64,000 nucleotides of DNA from Leishmania donovani. Taxonomy: Eukaryota > Euglenozoa > Kinetoplastea > Trypanosomatida > Trypanosomatidae. Made by a program: the position numbers and the translations under genes. Location: the NCBI RefSeq assembly GCF_000227135.1, contig NC_018246.1, forward strand, positions 166,501-230,500, given 5' to 3'. Under the pieces are notes generated by a model. It was not told where the DNA came from. It searched no databases and saw only the letters and a program-made list of their open reading frames with translations. The first letter of the stretch is position 1; each line of letters opens with the position of its first letter. Shown piece by piece: positions 29,611 through 39,153 of the stretch.

Positions 29611-32600
29611 ATGACTCACACGAGCGATGCCGAGTCACTGCTGCTTCGCTTCCTGGAGGTGGAGGGTGGGCTGCACCGGCCCACGGCTCGCCACCAAAGC
29701 TCCCCTCTACTGGTCCAGATGACCTCTTCCGCCACCCCCGTTGATGAGGCAGTGACGCTGAATGGCCATCAGGCCCGTCGCTCGTGCAGTGTTTCCGAGG
29801 CGCCGGCGCAAGCGACTGCTTGCTGCGAGATGGCGACCCCGCCATCTTCGCACCGTGATCTGCGCCGCTCCAGCACCTCCAGCTCGTCCGGTAGCAGCGA
29901 CACGCAAGAGGAAGCAGCGACACCACCTCGCCGCTCGAGCAGCAACCAACATGTCATCAACCCCACTACACTTGAAGACACAGTTGCGCGGCCGTCCGCG
30001 CCGCGCAACTCGATTCCAGGTGCGTCACCGTCGCCGCCGCTGTCGCTGTCACATCCAGTCGTGCAGTTTCTCACTAGCGTGCAACTGCAAGGCTACGCCG
30101 ACCGCCTCATGTGCGATCTCGGCATTCAGTCCCTCCCAGACTTGGTGAGGCGGAGCGCCACTTTGAAGGATGTGGCTGCGCTGCTGGGGCCCTCTGCATC
30201 GCTGCAGCAGCACAATGAACTGCTGCGCGGTTTGCGACGGTGGGAGCGCGAAGAGGCGCGTCGTGCCAGAGCAGACGCTGCGGAGGAGCGACGGCGCGCA
30301 CGGAAGGAGGACCGCTCCACCAACGGGGCGACTAAGGCGCTTGGCACGCATAAAACTCCGTCACGCACCACCAAAGCGAGCATTCAACGCGTGACGACCG
30401 CCTCGTCGGAGGATAGCGGTGGCCGTGCGAGCGGACGAGGAAGTGGCACCGGCGGCGGTCGGCAGCCGGCGCCGCTCCTTGCCACCCTTGACAGCTGCGT
30501 AGGCAGGTGCGCAAGCGCGTGCTTTCGCCTTTCGGACGTGTGCGACCGTGTGCTGCAGCCGCACACGTCCCCAGCCGCCTTCGGCATCACTGAGGCAGCC
30601 CCTCATGAGCTCTCAAGCGACAGCGGCAACGTCGTCGCATCGTCGTTGGAAACACCGCCGGTTCCTGCATCGTCGTCCATGTCCTCCTCCTCGCGCCCCT
30701 CGCTGACGACGAGCGCCACCCAGCTGATGCGACAGCTGTCGTATCGATGCAGCCACGCTCGTCTAGCGGCAGCTCTTCGGCGCCGAGCTGGGTGGAGCCG
30801 CTCTTATCACAACGGTCGCGATGGCCAGGGCGAGCCTCTGGATACGACGTCGAGGACAGCAACGCAGGTAGCGCCGTACGACGTGGATGCGGAGGACCTT
30901 GATGCTGTGACGACGAGCGGCGCGTCCAGCCGCAGCGGCAGCAACCACCGCGGAGTCAGTCATACAAGCGAGGCCTCGTGCCATCTTGAGGCGAGTGTGC
31001 CTCCCGCTGAGGGGGATGTGGGCGACGACGCTGATGCTGCGCCGTCAGACGATGAGAGTCTCGCCAGCTGTGTGCAGCAGGCGAGCATAGCCTCTGCCGC
31101 GGGTGTAGAGCGCTGTGAGGCGGTGGAAGGGCCCTCAAATGCGGAGGCGTTGCTGCCACCAGCGACGCTGTCCTCGGCTTGCTACTCGTGTGAGTCGCAC
31201 CTGTCCTTCATCCTGTGCTCGTTGCGCGAGGCGGCGGAGGAGCAACCTGTCGTGCCGGACCTGATTGGCTCTGACGGTGCCGATGGAGAAGGGCCAGCAA
31301 GCACACAGTGGGCATCAGCCGTATCGGACACGCCATGTGGTGCATTCGGCGACGCGCTCACCGGAGACGGCTGCGCCACTGCCGAGTCTCATCACCCCGT
31401 CCGCAACGACCTTGTGACTACAAACAATATATCCCTCAGCGCCCTCTCCGCCCGCGCTGAGCTGCAGGTGCTTCCTCCACGAGAGCCAGCGGTGACCCTG
31501 ACGCGTCCGAGAGGATCACCAGCTGCGGAGGAGGCAGGTAGGACGGCAACCGCCGACGCACACACGACCGCAGCGAAATATCCAGTGCTGGATAGCGACG
31601 CAACTTGCAACGCATCGCAGCATCATCAGCGCCTCAGCCCCGTTGCGCTTACACACGAGAGCGCAACACAGCCGCGACAAAGCAGGGAGACAGATACCTT
31701 GCTCGCGACAACTGGTGCCTCTGCCGCCCCAGGGGACGCCCCGGAGGCATGTGCACTACTGGAGAGACGACTCGCAGACGCACAACGCCGCCTCAACGAT
31801 GCGCTGCAAGAGGCGCTGCAGTCCTACAACGCCGAGGTGAAGGCCGTCCGTCAGGCAACAGCCGTGCCACTCACGGACACTGCGATAGTAAACAAGTGGG
31901 TACCCCTGCGTGCTGTTCTGCAGCCCATACCGTTCTCACCACGAGCATCGAGCGCGTGTGCCCGCAGCGCTGCAGCAGCGGAGCTCGGCACACCAGCGGA
32001 GCGTGTTGTCTGGGCGCTAGGTGCCGAGGGCGACATCGACAGCGGCGAGACACACTGGTGCTCTTTCCCCGCTCCTAACGCGTCCATGTCTGCTGGTGCT
32101 GACACGGAGGTGTTCGCTGCCTGCTCTCCTGCTACGGGAGCCGCGCTTGATTGTGTGTGCGCTGATGATAGGAAGGCCCTGGCAGCCATGGCTACCACTG
32201 CCACCTCTGCGCCCACGACAATGCGTTCCACAGCCGCGCCGGTAGCCCCGAGCTGCCGCTCTGCGGTGGCACCAGCCGCCACGGTCGAGGGCGTCGGGCT
32301 CGCCAGTACAGGATCTCTGGACGCTCCGACCGCAGCGGAGTTGATGGAGTCTCGTTCAAGCAGGGACAAGAAAAGCGAAGAGGATGGCAGCGTCAGCTGC
32401 GAAAGCGTTGGCCGCTTGACGGCCGGCACGCAGCGCCTCTCCACGTACGTCAACATGGGTGACGCAGGCAAGGCAGCGGAGATTGCGGCGGCGGCTCCCA
32501 TCGACAAGTTCGCAGCGGAGGGGCGTGACGATAGCACGGCTGCTTTTCTCTGGGTATCTCAAGACTCCCCGTCGACGATGCGGCAAAGCCCATACGCAGA

Positions 32601-34428
32601 TGCCGCTGCGGCGGACTCCGATAGGAAAGAGATTGCATCGACCAGCGACGAGTGGTGGGCGGCGTACGGCATCGACGCGCTGGAATGCACCCAGAACAGT
32701 GCCGACGGCGGTGCCGGCGGACGGGCTGCCTCGCCCAGCACCAACGCCGTGCATCCTCATACTACCTCCAACGGTAGCGGTGCGGTGTCGACTTCTCGAG
32801 TCTGCACCCCGTCACCCGCGCCAGTGGAGGTGATCGAGCTCACCTCCGGCACCGATGACGAGGATGCCGACTCTCGCGGCGGCGGCGGCGACAACAACAA
32901 CGAGCACGACGCGCGCAATCGCCCATCAGATGCATCTTCTTATCGCCCCCCGCGAGCCGCTCCCTCACTGCCGCTGCGAACCTCGCCGCCACCCCGCGAT
33001 GACCTTGGCGGGGGTATCACGATCCCTCCGCGCACTGGATCTACGGCGCCGATGCACTCATGGCGGCCGTTGGTCTTGGACAGGCGCCTGCACGCGGATG
33101 CGTGGACGCACATGACGAACGCCGAACTACGCCAGCTCTGCTTTGAGTTCGGCTTGATGGCTCCGTCACCGACCAAAGGGGACACCACGTCACCTTTTCC
33201 TGCAGCTGCAGCTGACTCTCCGCCTGTCCTTGCGCGTCGTGGCCGGTCAGCTCCATTGCCGTCGTTGGCAGCAGCCTCTCCAGCATGTGCGCGGAAGTCG
33301 GCTGTGTCGCATGAGTCTTCTCCGGAGCGGGATCTGTTTGGGCTGCCGACGCTGACGACGGCGGTCCCCGCTGCGTGCAGGGAGCCCTCACACACGGCAG
33401 CGAAAACCGGCGATGGTGCGCCACCGCCGCCGGAGCCGTCGTCACCCGTTTGCGCTTTCACGCAACCCGAGAACGGTTCTGGCGGCGCCAGAGCTGCTGT
33501 TGCTGCTGCGACGGCGGGGGCAGCAAGTGAGCATGTGGATATCCGGCAGCGGTACCAACGACGCGCTACCTTGCTGGAGCGCGAGTCTTTGTTGGAGGCG
33601 CTGCGGCTACTTGCTACACGGCTCCGCTTTCGACACACTGTTGCACCATTCTTTCTGCACCGCGTGGCGCGGCTTAGCGGACTGCCCTACAAGCGCATGC
33701 GTGCCGCCGACCTCTTGGACGAAGGCGCTGTACTCACCCGCGATGACCTCAAGCAGACGCGACGCCGCTACAAGGCTGAGGAACAGGCGGAGGTAGAGCG
33801 CTGCATTGTATCCGCCCTCGTGGCCGAGGCGGCCGAGGCGATGGAGCAGGATGCACAGCGCGTCGCGTCTCGATGGGCGGTGCTCCCTTTGTTCGCGGCG
33901 GAGGGCGGAAACAGCACCAAGATGAAAGCGACACCTGCCCGCAGCGCACTCGCGTCCCTCCCAGACGGCGGGGTGCGGTGCTGCTACGACCAGATCCTTC
34001 TAAGAGAGCCTGTGAACGTTTTTGCCGCGGTGGCGGCAGTCCAGAGATCCTTCCCGCATATCGCACATACCCGTGTGCAGCAGCTTCTCGCTGCGAATGA
34101 GGTGATTGCGGAGGCGGTCGTCACGGTTTCGGGCCGCTCGCCTTCGCCGCTACCGCAGCTATCCACAACAGCGCAGCGCGAGGGAGGACAGGCGATCGCA
34201 GTGCCTCGGCCCTCAGGTGAGTTGACGGACGGCTCGACGCCCTCAATGCAAGAGACGCTCGGCGGCGGCATTTCGCTCCACCGTGGCAGCGGCGCCGTCC
34301 ACTCGTTGGCCACAACGACGCCTCTCTCGCAGGAGGAGCGGCAGCGTGCGAATGCGCGGCACTACTTCGCGCAGCGAGGTTACATGACTCGCCGGCAGCC
34401 CGGTGGCTGGGGTCGTGGCCGCCGCTGA
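29611..34428 (+). CDS. SLX4: Divergent SLX4-like structure-specific nuclease scaffold
   Basis: 1605 residues, mostly disordered, Ser/Ala/Thr-rich. Three features near the C-terminus follow SLX4 order. First, a SUMO-interacting motif VIEL plus acidic residues (residues 1074-1084). Second, a SAP-like helix pair (about 1165-1190, MTNAELRQLCFEFGL), as in the SLX4 SAP segment with its ELKxxLxxFG pattern. Third, about 1457-1500, CYDQILLREPVNVFAAVAAV and then RVQQLLAANEVI, which fit the SLX1-binding domain pattern (Y-x-x-[IV]-L-x-x-x-P-[LIV], a variable helix, then a [LV]L-x-x-[LI] helix). A helical Arg/Glu block (about 1310-1430) lies between. A SAM-like segment is seen near 151-212. Family knowledge: SLX4 binds SLX1 and other nucleases to resolve branched DNA in the nucleus. 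Assignment is by pattern and order only. Confidence 0.6.
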   Translation: MTHTSDAESLLLRFLEVEGGLHRPTARHQSSPLLVQMTSSATPVDEAVTLNGHQARRSCSVSEAPAQATACCEMATPPSSHRDLRRSSTSSSSGSSDTQEEAATPPRRSSSNQHVINPTTLEDTVARPSAPRNSIPGASPSPPLSLSHPVVQFLTSVQLQGYADRLMCDLGIQSLPDLVRRSATLKDVAALLGPSASLQQHNELLRGLRRWEREEARRARADAAEERRRARKEDRSTNGATKALGTHKTPSRTTKASIQRVTTASSEDSGGRASGRGSGTGGGRQPAPLLATLDSCVGRCASACFRLSDVCDRVLQPHTSPAAFGITEAAPHELSSDSGNVVASSLETPPVPASSSMSSSSRPSLTTSATQLMRQLSYRCSHARLAAALRRRAGWSRSYHNGRDGQGEPLDTTSRTATQVAPYDVDAEDLDAVTTSGASSRSGSNHRGVSHTSEASCHLEASVPPAEGDVGDDADAAPSDDESLASCVQQASIASAAGVERCEAVEGPSNAEALLPPATLSSACYSCESHLSFILCSLREAAEEQPVVPDLIGSDGADGEGPASTQWASAVSDTPCGAFGDALTGDGCATAESHHPVRNDLVTTNNISLSALSARAELQVLPPREPAVTLTRPRGSPAAEEAGRTATADAHTTAAKYPVLDSDATCNASQHHQRLSPVALTHESATQPRQSRETDTLLATTGASAAPGDAPEACALLERRLADAQRRLNDALQEALQSYNAEVKAVRQATAVPLTDTAIVNKWVPLRAVLQPIPFSPRASSACARSAAAAELGTPAERVVWALGAEGDIDSGETHWCSFPAPNASMSAGADTEVFAACSPATGAALDCVCADDRKALAAMATTATSAPTTMRSTAAPVAPSCRSAVAPAATVEGVGLASTGSLDAPTAAELMESRSSRDKKSEEDGSVSCESVGRLTAGTQRLSTYVNMGDAGKAAEIAAAAPIDKFAAEGRDDSTAAFLWVSQDSPSTMRQSPYADAAAADSDRKEIASTSDEWWAAYGIDALECTQNSADGGAGGRAASPSTNAVHPHTTSNGSGAVSTSRVCTPSPAPVEVIELTSGTDDEDADSRGGGGDNNNEHDARNRPSDASSYRPPRAAPSLPLRTSPPPRDDLGGGITIPPRTGSTAPMHSWRPLVLDRRLHADAWTHMTNAELRQLCFEFGLMAPSPTKGDTTSPFPAAAADSPPVLARRGRSAPLPSLAAASPACARKSAVSHESSPERDLFGLPTLTTAVPAACREPSHTAAKTGDGAPPPPEPSSPVCAFTQPENGSGGARAAVAAATAGAASEHVDIRQRYQRRATLLERESLLEALRLLATRLRFRHTVAPFFLHRVARLSGLPYKRMRAADLLDEGAVLTRDDLKQTRRRYKAEEQAEVERCIVSALVAEAAEAMEQDAQRVASRWAVLPLFAAEGGNSTKMKATPARSALASLPDGGVRCCYDQILLREPVNVFAAVAAVQRSFPHIAHTRVQQLLAANEVIAEAVVTVSGRSPSPLPQLSTTAQREGGQAIAVPRPSGELTDGSTPSMQETLGGGISLHRGSGAVHSLATTTPLSQEERQRANARHYFAQRGYMTRRQPGGWGRGRR

Positions 34429-34901
34429 GCATCAGGGCAAGAAAAGGATCTCTGAGTGTAGGCATGCCTGCGTGTGCGTTTGAGTCTACGTTGGTTGCTG
34501 CGTGGGCGCTGACGACCCTGAAACTCTTCCACGACGCGCCCTGTGCTGCGGTCTTTCGCCGATGCTCTCTCTCTCTCTCATGCTCCGCCTTCTCTTCAGA
34601 GCCCGGGAACGGCAGAGGCCCCGTGCCAAAGGTCCCCGCTGACATACACCCACACGCGTCACCTTCAGAGGGAAGTGAGCCGTGGCGTGACTGCTTCTCA
34701 TCCTTGAGGCGCGCACCGGGTCTGTCCTCTCTTGTTTGGTCCATGTTGGCGCGCAGGCACGCCGTGCGGCAGCTTCGCCCTGCTCCCCTTCACTGACTAT
34801 GCCTTAATGATTACCTTCTTTCTTCTCTCTTCGACTCGTGCACCGTCGACACATCGAATCGCCACCTCTGCGGCTGCCACCACGCAGCACAGGCAGATCT
34901 C
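34429..34901. other. Short intergenic region
   Basis: No supported gene. A short (CT)n run lies near 34566-34581 and a pyrimidine-rich stretch near 34810-34835 leads to the next gene. Confidence 0.6.
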
Positions 34902-36611
34902 ATGAGCACCGTCTTTACAACCAACGCGTGGGAGCGCAGTTCACCGTTCCAGCCGAACAGCGCCGCGCATACCGACAACGACTCGACGATGGACGCCGGC
35001 AAGCTGAGCAGCGTTGGCTTGCCGTGTGGTCGTGGCATAGACGAGGTTGCCGCTCAGAATGGCCAGCCATTCAGCCACTCCGCCGACGCTTTACCGGCAG
35101 CCAGGGTCCCCGTTGCCGAGACGGATGTGATGATGGATAGCAGCGTCGCCACCGTGGAGTGCGCTCTTGTGTTGGCCGAGAGCAACAAGTGCGGCGCCGT
35201 CGTTGTCGCACATCCACCCGCCACCTTCCCCGGCCTCTACAAGGACGTGAAATACTCGGTGCGCACCCTCTTCGCGCCGCCAAAGCCACCCAGTGAAATG
35301 CCACCACGAGTGAAGCGGCAGCCGCGGCGCGGCCCGGTGTACGACAATGACATCGTCACGGCGGGCGAACGGCAGCATCGCGCCCAGCGAGAGGTGAGTC
35401 GGATGTGGCGAGGGGTGCTGTGCCGCCGCCGGCTTCGTCAGGCTCGCACGCTCGCCGAGGTGCTGAACAACCGCGCCCGGTGTATCCAGTGCTGGTGGCG
35501 CAGTCTGCAGGCACGGTGGCGACTACGGCAGCTGCGCGCTATTCGGAAAGAGTGGGCGAAGGAGTTGACGGCGCGCTACACTGCGGACCGAGTCGAGAAC
35601 ACCAAGAACATCATCTTCTGGCAGCACTGCCGTTACGAAGGCGCCGCAGTGCTCATCCAGCGGGTGTTGCGGTGGCACCTGCGCGAAAAGCAGCGCTATC
35701 TGTACCAAATGGAGGGCGTGCCGGAGTCGGAGTGGCCGCCGGCGCTGGAGCGGCCTCCCACCCGCAAGCGCCGCCCGTGTTTCGCATGGCGGTACCCGCG
35801 CCCCGCTGCAGATGCAGGCGGTGATGCACTGGCCGCCGACGAACTTTCCGGCACGGATGATGATGCGCTGCACCATCGCACCCTGTTGCAGTTCCGCAAG
35901 GTCAGGGACCCGGTTCCACCGCCTACGCAGACGGAAGTGGAGGCGATCAACGCCAAGACACGAGAACGGATCGCGCAGCGGGAGTCGGCGCTGGCGGCGC
36001 CAGAGGTCCTCTCTCGTGCTGAGTGGAAGACGGAGAACATCCGCCACGAAGACCTCGACTTCAACGCTGGCGTGTTGCAGCGCCTGTACCGTAGCAAGCA
36101 GGCCACCATCAAGGCCCGCACGAGGCAGCTGACGGGGGAGTACTTCGATAAGACCGCGCGCATCATCGCGCGGACGCTCCGCATGCAAATATTTATCAGG
36201 CGCATGCGCAGGCACCGAGCGAGGGTGCAAAGCGAGGTGAAAGCTCGGATGGCGCGGCACGATGCCGAGAAGATCGAGGCCCTGAAGGTCGAGGCTGTGT
36301 GGCAGCGCGAGCTGATGGACGCGAGCGCGGCGTGCATCCAGCGGTGCTATCACTGGTACCGCTTTGAGCGCGATGGCGTGGTTCCAGCCTCCTACGCGGC
36401 CATCAACGTTGTGCCAACAGCGCCGCCGTACGGCTTGATCAACGAGCACATACAGCGGGAGCGGGCGATGCGGTGGGATTCCATGAACTTGATGGAGCAG
36501 CACGAGCTAGAGAAGCAGCGGCACCACATGTACCTCCGCTACGTGCCGGCAAAGACGATCGTGTGCAAGCGCACGGGCCGCTTTGCTACCGCGCCGCAGG
36601 CTGAGCTGTGA
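34902..36611 (+). CDS. IQ-motif (calmodulin-binding) protein, 569 residues
   Basis: 569 residues from the first ATG. The N-terminal 90 residues are disordered. Then YKDVKYSVRTLFAPPKPP and a basic region lead to an array of IQ-like helices: RCIQCWWRSLQARWRLRQL (about residues 193-211), AAVLIQRVLRWHLREKQR (about 248-265), a degenerate one near 425-445 (RIIARTLRMQIFIRRMRR) and AACIQRCYHWYRFER (about 475-490). An acidic linker lies near 300-325. It has no membrane segment. Family knowledge: IQ motifs bind calmodulin or related EF-hand proteins and are common in flagellar and cytoskeletal proteins of trypanosomatids. A flagellar or cytoskeletal role is inference; no specific orthologue is recognised. 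Confidence 0.85.
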   Translation: MSTVFTTNAWERSSPFQPNSAAHTDNDSTMDAGKLSSVGLPCGRGIDEVAAQNGQPFSHSADALPAARVPVAETDVMMDSSVATVECALVLAESNKCGAVVVAHPPATFPGLYKDVKYSVRTLFAPPKPPSEMPPRVKRQPRRGPVYDNDIVTAGERQHRAQREVSRMWRGVLCRRRLRQARTLAEVLNNRARCIQCWWRSLQARWRLRQLRAIRKEWAKELTARYTADRVENTKNIIFWQHCRYEGAAVLIQRVLRWHLREKQRYLYQMEGVPESEWPPALERPPTRKRRPCFAWRYPRPAADAGGDALAADELSGTDDDALHHRTLLQFRKVRDPVPPPTQTEVEAINAKTRERIAQRESALAAPEVLSRAEWKTENIRHEDLDFNAGVLQRLYRSKQATIKARTRQLTGEYFDKTARIIARTLRMQIFIRRMRRHRARVQSEVKARMARHDAEKIEALKVEAVWQRELMDASAACIQRCYHWYRFERDGVVPASYAAINVVPTAPPYGLINEHIQRERAMRWDSMNLMEQHELEKQRHHMYLRYVPAKTIVCKRTGRFATAPQAEL

Positions 36612-39153
36612 TGCGGCGTGCCGGAGCGAGAAGGTGCAGGGACACACGGAGGCACATGCAAGCATCCGTCTTGTAGCCCACATGCGGGAGAAACGCCACT
36701 GCGGTCGTACTGTGTGTGCGTGTGTGTGTACGTCTGAGGAGTTGCCCAGCTTGGCTTCTCTCTTCTCTTCTATGGAGACAACTTTTTTGTTGATGTATTG
36801 AATCGATCTATGTTTTTTTTTTTTTTTTTCGCTTCTGTTGTATGTGTGTTCGGCCCCTTCCACGCCTCTCCCCTCCCGCTGCCCTCTGCCCTCACGGTCG
36901 CAGCCTGCGTTTGCTCACCGCTGTCGCTGTTCGGGTACCACCGTTTTTCCGGACACATCAGCGCCCCACACACATACACACGCACAGACACAGCGCACAT
37001 CTTTTTTTTTTTCTTTTCGCTCTCCTCACTTCCCTGCTTCCATCATCGGAAGCGAACGAAGAAGAACTCCTCCGAAAGTATGTAAAGTACGCCCCATCCG
37101 ACATGTGCACACATGCGCATGTATACATGTGCGTGCGTGTTGGTGTTGGGATGTGTTGTCTTGCTGCGGCTTTTTGTACATGTGCGTTTGCACTCTTCTG
37201 TCGTTTTATTTTTTCCTGTATCTCCCCGCATTAACGTTGCTGCGAGTGATGGCTGAAGACGGATTTGGTCTAGCATGTGCGTGAGCGTGCTCGCGATGGC
37301 CGCGACGACAGTGACGACGCAAAGGGAGGGGAGTTGCGAGGCGGAAGGACACCTCCTCCTCCCTGTCATCGTTTTATTTTTCACTGCTACGCTTTTTCTC
37401 TCTGGGATGCCCCCCCCCCTATCGCCCGCCCGCCCTACTCCCCAGTGTCGCGTAGGGTGCATGTTTTGTCCCCCCGGCTCTTTTCACTTCCGTGGAACTC
37501 TCTCATGTACATATGTGTATTGACATGCGCGTGCGCGTGCGTGTGTCTGTCTGCCTCTGTGTGTGTGTGTGTCCGTGTTGGTAGCTTTCTGCCTGCTCTT
37601 TTCGCCCCCCCTCCCCACCATCACCATACGCACCGCTACACAGACATGAGCACACGCTACGCGGTGTGATGCGCCCCCCCCCCATACACACACCAACACC
37701 ACCCTTTTCCTGCCTCCCTTCCTGATCACCGCACATGGCACGTATCCACCGCCTGTTCTCATTTCTAATTTTCGTCTCTGCATGTGTGCGACGATATTGC
37801 AACGGATCTGAACGGTGTCCCATGAATGATCTGCCGCCTGTTGTTCACCGTGTGAATGATAGGGAGCGGTGCCCACCAGCGGCATCCCCTCTCGGTGGGC
37901 ACGCTGACAGCCAGCCCCCTCCTGTGCACGGACATACAAGGTGTGACGGTACATCGGAGCTGCCACAGCGCACCGGTTCAGCAACGTAGCTTCGTGAGGC
38001 GCTCGCCTTTGGCGTCGCCGCGGTGGCTGCGCCCCACTAGCTCCAGCTCTCGCTCTCTCCTGTGTACCGCTCAGCAGAGACCACTCCACCCCTCCCCCTT
38101 CTCTCCCATCGCGGACCTCTTCTGCTTCCCAACTGCCCCCGCGCTTCTTCCTTCCCTTCGTGCACACCCCCGACCCACGACCACACCACCATCACCATCA
38201 CCGCCACCTCTCGCTCTTTCTTTATTTGCGCGCGCGTGCACATTCTTTCACAGGTGCGGCACCATCGTACGCATCTTATTCCCGTCCGAGAACACGCGCG
38301 CGCATGCAAGGCACCACGGCAACCCCGTGCGTCGACCTCTGCCCGTCCCTCTCCCTCTCGCACATTTGATGTGAGGAGACAAAATCCACAGACAAGAAAA
38401 GAAGCGCGGCTTGCGCGATAAACTGCAACGGGTGCGTCGCGCGCTGTCCCTCGCCCCCACCGATCATAGCTGGTCTTGCTTTCCCTGTTCCTGTGCGCCT
38501 TGGCTGTTGGCCGAGTGCGTCTCTAGCACCCCGTTTTTGATTCTGTGCACGGCCGAACGTTGTGAGCTGCGGCGCCTCTCTGCTGGAGTGACTCACATGG
38601 CCGCTGATTTTGTTCCGCGGCCACTCGACTCATTTCATTGTCCTTGTCGCGCTGCCCCGGCCTTGACATCTTTCCCTTCGCTTGTTCTCGGGTCGCCGGC
38701 TCCATTGGTTGACTCTATCCTGTGCGCGTGAGTGTGTCGGCGCGTTGGTGCGCATTGCTGTTTTTCTTCGGCACCCTCATCCCCCGCGTGTGCAGAACCC
38801 CGCCGCCACACAGCTTCCTCCACGCTCCTCCCTCTCCTCTTCCTCATACCCAGAGACGGAGAGCGAGACGCGGACGAGCGGCAGCCCAGCATTGTGTGTG
38901 TGTGTGCGTGCGTGTGTGTGTGTGGGGGGGGGGAGGTGTGATCGAAGGTGCGCCAGCCCGACCGCGGCGCCCTCACTTTTGCGCACCTGCCCCGGAGAGA
39001 GCGACGAGCGAGCGAGAAAGACAGGCTCGCGAGGCAAAGCCAGTTGCTTTGCCTCGCTGCCCCCCTCCGCCCCATACACGCCGACGACACACACGGATCA
39101 ACCATTCGAAGCAAGTGCCCAGACACGAACGATACGCGCAGTAAAGGTCGCGG
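36612..39153. other. 2.5 kb intergenic region
   Basis: No supported gene. A T-run at about 36811-36829, another near 37003-37012, a (CG/TG)n-rich stretch near 37520-37575 and a (GT)n then G-run at about 38893-38933 are the visible features. CT-rich tracts occur near 38050-38240 and 38810-38850. Confidence 0.55.
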
